From: Ahrensia sp.
GTDB taxonomy: Bacteria > Pseudomonadota > Alphaproteobacteria > Rhizobiales > Rhizobiaceae
Assembly (NCBI GenBank): GCA_002698425.1
Contig: NZXU01000101.1
Location: forward strand, 186,001 to 250,000
Length of the DNA: 64,000 bases
Direction of reading: 5' to 3'
The position numbers and the translations under genes were made by a program. The notes below the pieces were generated by a model, which was given only the letters and a program-made list of their open reading frames with translations, did not search any database and was not told the origin of the DNA. How positions within the stretch are numbered: the first letter of the stretch is position 1; each line of letters starts with the position of its first letter. Below, piece by piece: positions 1 through 8,868 of the stretch.

Positions 1-450
1 GCGCACGGTCTGGCCGGGCTTGGCGACGATCGTCTGTCCGGCGATCTCGTCCGGCTTCGGCATGCGCTGCAGGATGGCGTTCGCCGTCGTCAGGATCACG
101 GCCTGCGCCGGCTTTCCGCGCAGCTCGGCAATCCGCGTCATTGCGGCCAGCCGCCGCGCCGACACGTCGGATCCGGGCGACACCCGGTCGTAAGGCAGGC
201 AGTCCCAGGCCGGGAAATCGATGATCTCGACATCCGGCGCGACGAATGAAAACACCTGCGCCCAGTCGGCCAGCGCCGAACCGTCGCGCGCCACATAGAT
301 CACCGGTCCGTTGTTCGCGGCCGCCTTCGAACACAGCGCGTTGACGACGAAAGGCTCAGCTCCCGCCGCGACGCCCGAAAAGACGACACGGCCGGCATCG
401 GCCGGCACGTTGGGAACATCGATCCAGAGCTTCTTCGATTTCGCGCTCAT
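1..450 (-). CDS. mfd: Transcription-repair coupling factor Mfd, N-terminal part
   Basis: Only the first 150 codons are in the window; the gene runs off the left edge. The translation matches the UvrB-homology region at the start of Mfd: a glycine-containing strand near residue 25, then a run ending in a WDCLPYDRVSP motif near residues 90-100, followed by SARRLAAMTRIAEL, which is typical of the family. Mfd displaces RNA polymerase stalled at DNA lesions and recruits UvrA. Its ATG overlaps the TGA of sdhE by four bases (ATGA), so the two are probably translationally coupled. The RecA-like motor and polymerase-binding domains lie outside the window and cannot be judged. Confidence 0.93.
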   Translation of the reverse strand, partial: MSAKSKKLWIDVPNVPADAGRVVFSGVAAGAEPFVVNALCSKAAANNGPVIYVARDGSALADWAQVFSFVAPDVEIIDFPAWDCLPYDRVSPGSDVSARRLAAMTRIAELRGKPAQAVILTTANAILQRMPKPDEIAGQTIVAKPGQTVR

Positions 451-737
451 TGCAATTCGATCCCGTGATGGGCGCAGATTGCACGAAACAGCGGCGTGTC
501 CTGATCGGAAGGCACCGGCCCCTCGCCTGTGAACCATTTAAACAGGTCGCGGTCGAGGACTTCCAGCAACGCCTCGAACGTATCGAGATCGTCCGCCGTC
601 ATCGTTGCCACCTGCGCATCGGCATATTGGCCGAGCAGCAGGTCCATCTCCTTCATGCCGCGATGCCAGGCGCGAAACTTCGCGCGGCGTCGGCGGGCGT
701 CAATATCGAATTCGGCGTCCTGCGGGGACGTGGCCAT
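447..737 (-). CDS. sdhE: Succinate dehydrogenase FAD assembly factor 2 (SdhE family)
   Basis: A 96-residue protein starting MATSPQDAEF, the usual size for the family. It contains the RGxxE motif at residues 26-30 (RGMKE), which contacts the flavinylated subunit. The rest is the expected small helical bundle, with FKWFTG in the last third. SdhE proteins promote covalent attachment of FAD to the flavoprotein subunit of succinate dehydrogenase. A longer reading frame continues upstream, but residues before this ATG run antisense through recG and are not family-like. It is followed at once by mfd (4-base overlap) and diverges from recG, an arrangement common in Hyphomicrobiales. Confidence 0.9.
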   Translation of the reverse strand: MATSPQDAEFDIDARRRRAKFRAWHRGMKEMDLLLGQYADAQVATMTADDLDTFEALLEVLDRDLFKWFTGEGPVPSDQDTPLFRAICAHHGIELQ

Positions 738-836
738 GGCGTCTACTTCGCGTGTCAGGAAAACGGAGGCGGTATAACGCCGGCAGGCCCGCTTGTCAGC
801 CTTGATCGCACCTGCCTGCCCATGAAAGATGCGCCC

Positions 837-2945
837 ATGCGTCCGCCCGTCCTCGATCCCCTGTTTGCGCCCGTCGCCGTCATTGACGGCATCGGGCCGC
901 GCATCGCCAAGCTGCTCGGCAATCTGCTGCCGGTTCCCGAGGCGATGGACGAGCCGCGCGTGCTGGGTCTCGTCTTCCATTTGCCCCATTCCATCGTCGA
1001 CCGCCGCCAGCAGCCGGGTATCGCCCATGCGCCGGAAGGCGCGATCGTCACGCTGAAGGTTCGGGTCGACCGCCACCAGCCGCCGCCGCGCGGGCGTGGC
1101 AACGTGCCTTACCGGGTCTTCGCCCATGACGAGACCGGCGAGATTGGCCTGGTCTATTTCCACGCCAAGGCGGCATGGCTCGAAAAGCTCCTTCCCGAAG
1201 GCGAGACGATGCTGGTCTCTGGCCGGGTCGAATGGTTCAACGGCCGCCCGACCATGGTGCATCCGGACCATGTGGTCTCGGAGGAAAACGCAGCCGATCT
1301 GCCGCTGGTCGAGCCGGTCTACCCGCTGACGGCCGGCGTGACGCCGAAGCCATTGCGCAAGGCGATCCTGTCGGCGCTGGAGCGCGTACCGGACCTGCCG
1401 GAATGGATCGATCCGCATGTCGTGAAGAAGCACGGCTTTGCGACGTTTCGCGAAAGCCTGCAGCGCCTGCACGCCCCGCGCGACGCGGCCGATGTCGATT
1501 TGCAGAACCCGGCGCGGCGCAGGCTCGCCTATGACGAATTGCTGGCCGGACAGCTGGCGCTCGGCCTCGTCCGGCGCAAGATGAAGAAATCCGCCGGCCG
1601 CACCTTCAAGGGCACCGGCGAGCTGGCGCAGAAGATCCGCGCCGCCTTCGGCCATCCGCTGACCGGCGCGCAGGAACGCTCGCTCGATGAAATTCACATC
1701 GACCAGGAAAAGCCGGAACGCATGCTGCGGCTGCTGCAGGGCGATGTCGGCTCCGGAAAGACCGTCGTTGCGCTGCTCGCCATGGCCAATGTCATCGAAT
1801 CGGGCGCGCAGGCAGCCATGATGGCGCCGACCGAGATCCTCGCCCGTCAGCATTTCGCCTCCATCGCCCCTCTGGCCGAAGCCGCCGGATTGACGATCCG
1901 AATCCTGACCGGGCGCGAAAAGGGCAAGCAGCGCGAGGACACGCTGGCCGCGCTGAAGGCTGGCGACATCGATATCCTCGTCGGCACCCATGCGCTGTTC
2001 CAGGAGGCGGTGCAGTTCCGCGACCTCGGGCTTGCCGTGGTCGACGAGCAGCATCGTTTCGGCGTCCACCAGCGCCTGCTCCTTTCCTCCAAGGGCCAGC
2101 ATTCCGACATGCTGGTGATGACGGCGACGCCGATCCCGCGCACGCTCGTCCTGACCGCCTATGGCGACATGGATATCTCGAAGCTCGACGAGAAGCCGCC
2201 GGGCCGCCAGCCGGTGACGACCGTCGCGATGCCGCTCGGGCGCTATGACGAGGTCGTCGAGTATCTGCGCAAGGCCATCGCCGAGGGCCGCAAGATCTAC
2301 TGGATCTGCCCTTTGGTCGAGGAAAACGAGGAGCTGAAACTCGCCTCAGCCGAGGAACGCTTCGCCGCCTTGAAGAAGGCGATCGACGCGCCGATCGGAC
2401 TCGTCCATGGGCGCATGAAGGGCGAGGAAAAGGACGCGGTCATGCAGGCGTTCAAGGAGGGCGAGACGCGCCTTCTGGTCGCCACCACGGTCATCGAGGT
2501 CGGCGTCGACGTGCCGGACGCGACGATCATGGTGATCGAGCATGCGGAACGCTTCGGCCTCGCCCAACTGCACCAGCTGCGTGGCCGCGTCGGGCGTGGC
2601 AGCGGCCAGTCCACCTGCCTGCTCCTCTACAAGGAACCGCTCGGCGAAGTGGCGCATGCAAGGCTCGCCATTATGCGCGAGACGGAGGACGGCTTCCGCA
2701 TTGCCGAGGAGGATCTGAAACTGCGCGGCGAAGGCGAAGTGCTCGGCACCCGGCAGTCCGGCTCCGCGAGTTACCGCCTCGCCTCGCTCGCCGACCATGC
2801 CGATATTCTGGAAATCGCCCGCGACGACGCGCGGCTGATCATCGAGACCGACACCGACCTCGAAACCGAGCGCGGCAAGGCGCTCCGCATCCTGCTCTAT
2901 CTGTTCGAGCGCGACGAGGCGATCCGGCTGCTGCGCGCCGGGTAA
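837..2945 (+). CDS. recG: ATP-dependent DNA helicase RecG
   Basis: A 702-residue protein of normal RecG length. The N-terminal wedge/OB region (about residues 1-230) holds DGIGPRIAKLLGNLL. It is followed by the helicase core: Walker A GDVGSGKT near residue 305, a DEQH box (VVDEQHRFG), motif III MTATPIPRTL, and the C-terminal motifs with QLRGRVGRG. RecG remodels stalled replication forks and Holliday junctions. The start was placed at MRPPVLDPLF because homologues begin that way and a purine-rich GAAAGA lies about 8 bases upstream. An in-frame ATG at 822 would add five residues. It diverges from sdhE and converges on glmU. Confidence 0.95.
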   Translation: MRPPVLDPLFAPVAVIDGIGPRIAKLLGNLLPVPEAMDEPRVLGLVFHLPHSIVDRRQQPGIAHAPEGAIVTLKVRVDRHQPPPRGRGNVPYRVFAHDETGEIGLVYFHAKAAWLEKLLPEGETMLVSGRVEWFNGRPTMVHPDHVVSEENAADLPLVEPVYPLTAGVTPKPLRKAILSALERVPDLPEWIDPHVVKKHGFATFRESLQRLHAPRDAADVDLQNPARRRLAYDELLAGQLALGLVRRKMKKSAGRTFKGTGELAQKIRAAFGHPLTGAQERSLDEIHIDQEKPERMLRLLQGDVGSGKTVVALLAMANVIESGAQAAMMAPTEILARQHFASIAPLAEAAGLTIRILTGREKGKQREDTLAALKAGDIDILVGTHALFQEAVQFRDLGLAVVDEQHRFGVHQRLLLSSKGQHSDMLVMTATPIPRTLVLTAYGDMDISKLDEKPPGRQPVTTVAMPLGRYDEVVEYLRKAIAEGRKIYWICPLVEENEELKLASAEERFAALKKAIDAPIGLVHGRMKGEEKDAVMQAFKEGETRLLVATTVIEVGVDVPDATIMVIEHAERFGLAQLHQLRGRVGRGSGQSTCLLLYKEPLGEVAHARLAIMRETEDGFRIAEEDLKLRGEGEVLGTRQSGSASYRLASLADHADILEIARDDARLIIETDTDLETERGKALRILLYLFERDEAIRLLRAG

Positions 2946-2953
2946 TCCCAACC

Positions 2954-2993
2954 GACGTCATTCCGGGTTCGCTACGCGGCCCGGAATGACGTC
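2954..2993. repeat. Perfect 14-bp inverted repeat between recG and glmU
   Basis: The arms at 2954-2967 (GACGTCATTCCGGG) and 2980-2993 are perfect reverse complements around a 12-base loop. The repeat fills most of the 63-bp gap between the convergent recG and glmU stop codons. No T-run follows on either strand, so it is not a textbook intrinsic terminator. It may act as a shared transcription end or mRNA stabiliser. It also resembles the short palindromic repeats built on CATTCCGGG that are scattered through many alphaproteobacterial genomes; that link is from memory, not from a search. Confidence 0.6.
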
Positions 2994-3008
2994 CCTACGA
3001 ACCCGGCC

Positions 3009-4373
3009 TTAATCCCTCTTCGCCTTTTTGGCTTCCTTCGCCGCCTTGAAGCGCGCCCGCAAACGCGGCGCCAGCCCGTCTTTATTGACCTGCCGCGCGC
3101 GGGCGAAGGCGACCGCGTCGTCCGGGACAGCCTCAGTCACCACCGAGCCCGACGACACATAGGCGTTGTCGCCGATCTTCACCGGCGCGACCAAGGCGGA
3201 GTTCGAACCGATGAACGCCCCCGCGCCGATCTCCGTCAGGTGCTTGTCGTAGCCGTCATAATTGCAGGTAATCGTCCCCGCGCCGATATTGGCGCCCGCG
3301 CCGATCACCGCGTCGCCGATATAGGTCAGGTGATTGACCTTTGCGCCTTCGCCGATCTCCGCCTTCTTCACCTCGCAGAAATTGCCGACCTTGGCATTCT
3401 CCGCGAGGTCCGCGCCCGGCCGCAGCCGCGCGAACGGACCGACCTCCGCGCCCTCGCCGACGGTCGCCCCTTCGAGATGCGAAAACGACCGGATGCGCGC
3501 CCCGGCCTTCACAGTCACGCCCGGCCCGAAGACCACGTTAGGCTCGATCGAGGCATCCGCCTCCACCGCCGTGTCATGGTTGAAGAACACCGTATCCGGC
3601 GCTGTCATGGTCACGCCCTCGGCGAGCATCCCTTGCCGCTTCCTGCCCTGCCAGATCGCCTCGACGGCCGCGAGATCGGCGCGCGTATTGACCCCGACGA
3701 CGTCCTCCACCGGAGCCTCGATGGCGACCACTTTCAGGCCCCGGTCGCGGGCGATCTCGACCGCGTCCGTCATGTAGAATTCGCCCTTGGAGTTGTTATT
3801 GCCGATCGCGTCGAGAAGCTGCAGCGTCATATTGCCGTTGAAAGCCATTATGCCGCCATTACAATATCTTATTGAGCGTTCCTCATCTGTTGCATCACGT
3901 TCTTCACGGATCGCTACAAGGTCTCCGCCCTGCTCGATCAGGCGGCCGTAGCCGAACGGATTGTCCGGCCGGAACCCGACGACGACGACCGCCGCGCCAT
4001 CCGCCAGTTTCGACCGCGCTTCCTGCATCGGTCCGGGCCGGACCAGCGGCGTGTCGCCGAACATGACAAGGATGTCGTCGTAACCCTTTGATATCGCGTC
4101 GCGCGCCGCCAGCACCGCATGCGCGGTGCCGAGTTGCTTGTCCTGCTCGTGCCATGTCGCCCCGTCGAGCATGCCGGACAGCGCATCGCGCACCGCCTCG
4201 CCGCCATGGCCGTAGACGACCGCGACGGCATCGCTGCCGGCTGCCCGCGCCGTCGCCGCCACATGTGCCGCCATCGGAAGGCCGGCGACCGGATGCAGAA
4301 CCTTCGGCAGGGCCGATTTCATCCGTGTGCCCTGGCCTGCGGCCAGGATGATCGTCAGACAGCTGCGCGCCAT
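3009..4373 (-). CDS. glmU: Bifunctional GlmU: N-acetylglucosamine-1-phosphate uridyltransferase / glucosamine-1-phosphate acetyltransferase
   Basis: A 454-residue protein with both GlmU halves. The N-terminal nucleotidyltransferase carries [11 protein letters not shown] at residues 10-20 and GDTPLV near 105. The C-terminal part is a left-handed beta-helix of hexapeptide repeats, including [11 protein letters not shown] and [11 protein letters not shown] with the acetyltransferase active-site residues. It makes UDP-GlcNAc, the precursor of peptidoglycan and lipid A. The C-terminal tail is rich in lysine and alanine. It is transcribed alone, divergent from the EamA exporter gene. Confidence 0.96.
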   Translation of the reverse strand: MARSCLTIILAAGQGTRMKSALPKVLHPVAGLPMAAHVAATARAAGSDAVAVVYGHGGEAVRDALSGMLDGATWHEQDKQLGTAHAVLAARDAISKGYDDILVMFGDTPLVRPGPMQEARSKLADGAAVVVVGFRPDNPFGYGRLIEQGGDLVAIREERDATDEERSIRYCNGGIMAFNGNMTLQLLDAIGNNNSKGEFYMTDAVEIARDRGLKVVAIEAPVEDVVGVNTRADLAAVEAIWQGRKRQGMLAEGVTMTAPDTVFFNHDTAVEADASIEPNVVFGPGVTVKAGARIRSFSHLEGATVGEGAEVGPFARLRPGADLAENAKVGNFCEVKKAEIGEGAKVNHLTYIGDAVIGAGANIGAGTITCNYDGYDKHLTEIGAGAFIGSNSALVAPVKIGDNAYVSSGSVVTEAVPDDAVAFARARQVNKDGLAPRLRARFKAAKEAKKAKRD

Positions 4374-4509
4374 GAAATGTGCCTCCGGGGCGATCGAAAT
4401 TGGGACCGGTCAGGGCAATAGCGGGATTCCTGTCCGGTTTCCATATCACCCGTCCGATTTCGCGCGCGGGCCGCTTGCGGCCGGCCGGAACGCCTACTAA
4501 TGCGGATGC

Positions 4510-5445
4510 ATGTCATCCACGCCCTCCTCGCCCTCGCCGCTTCCCTATCTGGTGATGCTGGCGGCGCCGCTGTTCTTCTCCACCAATCTCGTCTTCGGCC
4601 GATACGTGACCGGGGAAGTGACGCCCTTCCTGCTCGCAACGATCCGCTGGGCGGCGGTGGCGGCGATCCTGTCGCCGCTCCTCTATCTGCACCGCGACAC
4701 CGTCGTGCCGCTGCTGCGCACCCAATGGAAGCGGCTGGCCGTGCTCGGTTTTCTCGGAATGGGCATTTGCGGCGGCGGCATCTATCTGGCGCTCAAATAC
4801 ACCACCGCCACGAACGGCACGCTGATCTACACGACCTCGCCCGTCCTGATTATCCTGCTGGAACGGCTCTTCCTCGGCCGGCGCAGCCATTTCCGCGAGA
4901 TGGCCGGCACACTGATCGCCTTTGCCGGCGTCGCGGTCATCGTCCTGCGCGGGTCGTTCGAGACCGCGCTGTCTCTGTCCTTCAATATCGGCGACCTGCT
5001 GGTCTTCGCAGGCGCGGTCAGCTGGGCTGGCTATTCGATCCTCTACCGCTCGGAACCTGTTCGCCATGTCGGCAACCTGCCGCTCTTTGCCCTCGTCGCG
5101 ATCTTCGGCGCCCTGTCGAACCTGCCGGTGGCGCTGTGGGAACTGGCTGAGGGCGACGCGTTGCCGACGGAGGCGCATAGCTGGGCAGCGATCGCGGGTA
5201 TCGTGCTGATTTCCTCGCTGCTCGCCTTTTCGACGTTCCAGTTCGGCGTGCGCGCGCTCGGCGCATCGATCGCGGGCGTTTTCATGTATCTGCTGCCGCC
5301 CTACGGCGTCGGCCTTGCCATCCTCCTGCTCGGCGAGGAGTTCCACACCTACCACGCGGCGGGCATTGCGCTGGTCATGGCGGGCGTCATCACCGCGACT
5401 TTCCCGGCAAAGCTTCTGGGTCGATTGAAGGCGAAACCCGCCTAG
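4510..5445 (+). CDS. EamA/DMT-family transporter
   Basis: A 311-residue inner-membrane protein with about ten hydrophobic segments arranged as two repeated halves, the hallmark of drug/metabolite exporters with two EamA domains. The first half contains FSTNLVFGRYV (conserved helix 1) and ALKYTTATNGTLIYTTSPVLI; the second has AGAVSWAGYSILYR. The substrate cannot be inferred; relatives export amino acids, metabolites or drugs. The last four bases overlap the convergent ccdA stop (CTAG). It stands alone, with no adjacent regulator that would hint at its ligand. Confidence 0.85.
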   Translation: MSSTPSSPSPLPYLVMLAAPLFFSTNLVFGRYVTGEVTPFLLATIRWAAVAAILSPLLYLHRDTVVPLLRTQWKRLAVLGFLGMGICGGGIYLALKYTTATNGTLIYTTSPVLIILLERLFLGRRSHFREMAGTLIAFAGVAVIVLRGSFETALSLSFNIGDLLVFAGAVSWAGYSILYRSEPVRHVGNLPLFALVAIFGALSNLPVALWELAEGDALPTEAHSWAAIAGIVLISSLLAFSTFQFGVRALGASIAGVFMYLLPPYGVGLAILLLGEEFHTYHAAGIALVMAGVITATFPAKLLGRLKAKPA

Positions 5446-6203
5446 CCAAGCGTCCCGAGCACCGGAAAGCGCTCCAGCAGCCAGAACGACATGGACTGCA
5501 TGCCGCCGGTCAGGAACAAAACGCCGGCCAGCACGAGCAGCCCGCCGATCACCTTCTCGACCGTGCCGAGATGCGTCCTGAACGATTGCATGAAACGCAT
5601 GAAAGCGCCCGAGAAGAGCGCCGCCAGCAAGAACGGTATGCCGAGCCCGGCGGAATAGACCGCCAGCAGCGCCGCGCCCTCGCCGACGCTGTCGCGCGCG
5701 CCGGCCAGCGTGAGGATCGGTCCCAGCACCGGCCCGATACAGGGTGTCCAGCCAAAGGCGAAGGCAAGCCCCATCAGATAGGCCGCGAACGGGTTGGCCG
5801 GCGCGCCGCGCGTCTGGAACCGCGCCTCGCGCGAAAACAGCGCGATCCGGAACACGCCGAGGAAGTTCAGCCCCATCAGGATAATGACGATCCCGGCGAC
5901 AATCGCCAGTTCCTGCTGATAGGCGCGCAACAACCCGCCGATCGTGCTCGCGCCAGCTCCAAGCGCGACGAAGACCGTGGAAAAGCCGGCGACGAAGGCA
6001 AACGCCGCGATCAGCAGCGGCAGGCGCACCGGCGCGGCCGCGACCGCTGCTCCACCGCTCTCGCCCGGCTGGCCGCGGAACTGGTCGACGGACACCCCGG
6101 CCATGTAGCAGAGATAGGGCGGCACCAGAGGCAGGACGCAGGGCGACAGGAAGGAAATCGCGCCCGCGCCAAGCGCGCTGACATAGGAAACGTCGACAGC
6201 CAT
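5442..6203 (-). CDS. ccdA: Cytochrome c biogenesis / thiol-disulfide membrane protein CcdA
   Basis: A 253-residue polytopic membrane protein with six hydrophobic stretches. The two redox cysteines expected of CcdA/DsbD-beta proteins are both present: Cys22 in FLSPCVLPLVPPY and Cys155 in GWTPCIGPVLG. The family passes electrons from cytoplasmic thioredoxin across the inner membrane to reduce periplasmic apocytochrome c or other thiols. It is convergent with the EamA gene (4-base overlap) and has no ccm genes beside it, so its exact periplasmic partner is not shown. Confidence 0.92.
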   Translation of the reverse strand: MAVDVSYVSALGAGAISFLSPCVLPLVPPYLCYMAGVSVDQFRGQPGESGGAAVAAAPVRLPLLIAAFAFVAGFSTVFVALGAGASTIGGLLRAYQQELAIVAGIVIILMGLNFLGVFRIALFSREARFQTRGAPANPFAAYLMGLAFAFGWTPCIGPVLGPILTLAGARDSVGEGAALLAVYSAGLGIPFLLAALFSGAFMRFMQSFRTHLGTVEKVIGGLLVLAGVLFLTGGMQSMSFWLLERFPVLGTLG

Positions 6204-6413
6204 GAATTCTCCGGTCGCATTATCCGTTTCGCCCGCACATCGGCGGCGATTGCGGCCGTCTTAGGACATCTGCGCCTCACAGTGAAATCACCAATCCGCG
6301 CGGGCGTCGAATTGCCACGTTTTTTCAACCATTGCGGGCCAGAATGCGGTTGACCGTACGGGACGCCGTCCCTATGAACGGTCCGTCTTGACGGCGGCTC
6401 GGCCGCTGCTCGG

Positions 6414-6489
6414 GAGCGCGTAGCTCAGCTGGTAGAGCAACTGACTTTTAATCAGTAGGTCCAGGGTTCGAGCCCCTGCGCGCTCACCA
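6414..6489 (+). tRNA. tRNA-Lys (anticodon UUU)
   Basis: A complete cloverleaf can be drawn. The acceptor stem GAGCGCG (6414-6420) pairs with CGCGCTC (6479-6485). The D stem is GCTC/GAGC. The anticodon stem ACTGA/TCAGT holds loop CTTTTAA, giving anticodon TTT at 6447-6449. The T stem CAGGG/CCCTG closes TTCGAGC. The discriminator is A6486 and CCA is encoded (6487-6489). A UUU anticodon reads AAA and AAG lysine codons. Confidence 0.98.
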
Positions 6490-6898
6490 TATCCTCCTCG
6501 CTCTCGTAGCGGGAATTGGTGCGGGTCGAGGCAAATCCACCTTTTCATCAACGCCAGTGCATCGTTGAAAAATTGGCCTGTGGCCGCAAAGGTGTCAGGG
6601 CGGCCAGACGACAGCCGCCTGGTCCAAGCGGCTGTCGCCGCGGCCTCGGCAGGGTTGGGTGCCTTCGACCGCGCCCGGCACGCTATAATCTCGGCTTGAA
6701 ATCACCACCAATCAGCACGCGAACACACAAGGTTCGGCAACTTTCATGAGCATGCCGTAGCGGAAGGCGTACTGTAACTCGGCGGGGCGAGGTGTTTATC
6801 GACGCTGGATTTCCAGCCTCCAATCATTCTCCCGGAGATAATCCCCCTCCGGCCCGCCCTGATCATCGGCCACTGCGATTTGATCGAAGCGCGCGGTA
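6490..6898. other. 409-bp stretch without a convincing gene
   Basis: Between tRNA-Lys and the acetyltransferase gene I find no reading frame with a family match or a good ribosome site. The one notable structure is a perfect 10-bp hairpin, CGACAGCCGC (6609-6618) with its complement at 6628-6637 and a 9-base loop. A TATAAT at 6684-6689 has no matching -35 element at the normal distance. No copy of the tRNA 3' end that would mark an integration site was seen within the window. Confidence 0.5.
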
Positions 6899-7507
6899 TC
6901 ACATGCCCGAACTCTGCTTGCCGAACCGCGCCACGAATTCCTCCGCCGGAAGGTCGAACGCGTCTTTCTCGCGATCCAGCCGCTCATCGGGCCAGTCCCA
7001 CCAGGCGATTCGCTGCATGGCCTCGGCCAAGTCCGGTTCGAAACGGCGCTTGATGAACTTGGCCGGCGCGCCGCCGACGACCGTATAGGGCTCGACATCC
7101 CGGGTCACGACGCTGCCGGCGGCCACCACCGCGCCGTCGCCGATCGTTACGCCGGAATTTACCATCGAGCGCATCGCGATCCATACGTCGTTGCCGATCC
7201 GGATCGGTCCGCGCGTTTGCAGATATTCGTAGAGCGTCTTCGTTTTGAAACGCCTGTGCTGGAAATGGAAAGTCGAGGCCGTTTCAATCGGGTGGTTGCC
7301 CTGGCACATGAACAGCACGCCGGGCGCGATAGAGCAAAACGCGCCGATGAACACCGGGGACTCTTCGGAGCAATTGTAGAAGGATTTGCCCGACACGCCA
7401 TATGTGCCCCGGCCGATCGTCGCGTGCTTGGGAATGGCGTTCGGGTCCGGTTTCAGACCGAGAAAAATGCGTGTTCTGCTGAAAGCGCCCATGGCGATTC
7501 GAACCAC
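6899..7507 (-). CDS. CatB-related O-acetyltransferase (left-handed beta-helix)
   Basis: A protein of up to 202 residues, with a GTG start at 7507; the in-frame ATG at 7492 (MGAFSRTRIF) is an equally possible start. The centre is a hexapeptide-repeat helix with VFIGAFCSIAPGV, then CQGNHPIE, whose histidine is the usual catalytic base. IRIGNDVWIA, VTIGDGAVVAAGSVVT and VVGGAPAK follow, the standard end of xenobiotic/chloramphenicol-type acetyltransferases. The acceptor is unknown; relatives modify antibiotics or surface polysaccharide sugars. It is a single gene between tRNA-Lys and mazG with no related neighbours, so it could be an acquired gene. Confidence 0.8.
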   Translation of the reverse strand: MVRIAMGAFSRTRIFLGLKPDPNAIPKHATIGRGTYGVSGKSFYNCSEESPVFIGAFCSIAPGVLFMCQGNHPIETASTFHFQHRRFKTKTLYEYLQTRGPIRIGNDVWIAMRSMVNSGVTIGDGAVVAAGSVVTRDVEPYTVVGGAPAKFIKRRFEPDLAEAMQRIAWWDWPDERLDREKDAFDLPAEEFVARFGKQSSGM

Positions 7508-7690
7508 GAGTGCCGGAAAAAGGAAATGGGCCGCGACGGCAATAGAGCGACGCCATTATGTACGCGGTCCGGTTATGCGTCGCCCAAGGGATTCTCGTGG
7601 GGAAACCGGGCCGCCGGTCGCGCTCCTGTCTGGCGCCACGCGGCGCCTTGCGGCATAGCTGGGCATGTCCTCCACGCGGAACGCCTCCTG

Positions 7691-8548
7691 ATGACCCCTT
7701 CCCGCGACATATCCCGTTTGCTCGAAATCATGGCCGCGCTGCGCGATCCCGAGACCGGTTGTCCCTGGGATGTGGCGCAGACCTTCGAGACCATCGTGCC
7801 TTACACGATCGAGGAGGCCTATGAGGTCGCCGATGCGATCGAGCGGAAGGACATGGTCGATCTGCCCGACGAGTTGGGTGATCTCCTCCTCCAGGTCGTC
7901 TTCCATTCGCGCATGGCCGAAGAAGCCGGCCAGTTCGATTTCGGCGAAGTGGTCGAGGCGATCACGCGGAAAATGATCCGCCGCCACCCGCATGTCTTCG
8001 GCGACGATTCGGTGCGCGGCAAGAAGCTCGCCAAGGGCATGTGGGAGAAGATCAAGGCGGAGGAAAAGGCCGAGAAGGCGGCGAAGCACGCCGAGGCGCA
8101 GAAGGAAGCCGGCTTGGAACAGGTCGAGCACCTGTCGCTGCTCGACGACGTGCCGCGCGCCCTGCCCGCGTTGATCCGCGCCATCAAGCTGCAGCGCAAG
8201 GCCGCCCGGGTCGGCTTCGATTGGGACACGGCGCCGCCGATCCTTGACAAGATCGAGGAGGAAATCGGCGAATTGCGCGAGGTCATGGCGTCGGGCGAAG
8301 AGGCGAAGGTCCGCGAGGAATATGGCGACCTGCTGTTCGCACTGGTCAATCTCGGCCGCCATCTCGACGTCGAGCCTGAAGCCGCGCTGGAGGCCGCCAA
8401 CCACAAATTCTTCACCCGCTTCCGCCACATCGAGCGCCGCCTCGGCGAACAGGACCGCAACCCCGCAGACGCCACGCTCGACGAGATGGAAGCGCTCTGG
8501 CAGGAAGCGAAGACGGCGAAGCCGCCACGTGACGAGAAACCGCGGTAG
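7691..8548 (+). CDS. mazG: Nucleoside triphosphate pyrophosphohydrolase MazG
   Basis: A 285-residue protein with the two-lobed MazG layout. The N-terminal domain has GCPWDVAQTFETIVPYTIEE followed by the metal-binding EExxE/ExxD pattern (EEAYEVADAIE and DELGDLLLQVVFHSRMAEE). The second, related domain near residues 180-235 holds EEIGELREV and EEYGDLLFALVNLGRHL. MazG hydrolyses NTPs and dNTPs to monophosphates, and in some bacteria lowers stress alarmone levels. The start was taken at ATG 7691 (MTPSRDISRLLEIM), which opens the conserved region; residues before it lack similarity. Confidence 0.94.
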   Translation: MTPSRDISRLLEIMAALRDPETGCPWDVAQTFETIVPYTIEEAYEVADAIERKDMVDLPDELGDLLLQVVFHSRMAEEAGQFDFGEVVEAITRKMIRRHPHVFGDDSVRGKKLAKGMWEKIKAEEKAEKAAKHAEAQKEAGLEQVEHLSLLDDVPRALPALIRAIKLQRKAARVGFDWDTAPPILDKIEEEIGELREVMASGEEAKVREEYGDLLFALVNLGRHLDVEPEAALEAANHKFFTRFRHIERRLGEQDRNPADATLDEMEALWQEAKTAKPPRDEKPR

Positions 8549-8613
8549 CGGCCCTTTCCATTTCGCCGGCTGGCCGCTACTGCCGTGTCACACATCCAGG
8601 AAAGGCGGATTCC

Positions 8614-8832
8614 ATGAGCGACGAAACCCGCGACACCAACGGCGCGATCCTGGCCGATGGCGACAACGTCACGGTCATCAAGGATCTGAAGGTCAAGGGC
8701 ACGTCCTCGACTATCAAGCTCGGCACGCTGGTCAAGGGCATCCGCCTCACCGGCAATCCGGACGAAGTCGAATGCCGCGTCGAAAAGATCAAGGGCCTCG
8801 TCCTGCGCACCGAGTTCCTGAAAAAGGCCTGA
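8614..8832 (+). CDS. Short PhnA-domain protein (YjdM C-terminal domain only)
   Basis: A 72-residue protein made almost entirely of the PhnA/YjdM SH3-like domain: DTNGAILADGDNVTVIKDLK, then VKGTSSTIKLGTLVKGIRL, and a final RTEFLKKA. The name comes from an old link to alkylphosphonate operons, and the biochemical role is not established. Full-length relatives carry an N-terminal zinc ribbon with CxxC pairs; this protein has no such region and only one cysteine. An AGGAAAGG sequence lies 5-12 bases upstream of the ATG. It sits alone between mazG and the convergent hflX. Confidence 0.75.
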   Translation: MSDETRDTNGAILADGDNVTVIKDLKVKGTSSTIKLGTLVKGIRLTGNPDEVECRVEKIKGLVLRTEFLKKA

Positions 8833-8868
8833 CGCCACCGGCGCCGCTATCGGTGCTTTTCGGAAGAT

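Noticed and set aside
447..2102. A long upstream extension of the sdhE reading frame
   Set aside because: Residues before MATSPQDAEF run antisense through recG and do not match SdhE; the true protein is the last 96 residues.
6684..6689. TATAAT as a promoter -10 box
   Set aside because: No -35 element at 16-18 bp; the nearest TTG-type hexamer is 23 bp away, and no gene starts downstream on that strand.
6516..6749. A 77-residue open frame after tRNA-Lys
   Set aside because: TTG start, no Shine-Dalgarno, Arg/Pro-rich product without hydrophobic or domain features, and it spans a strong hairpin.
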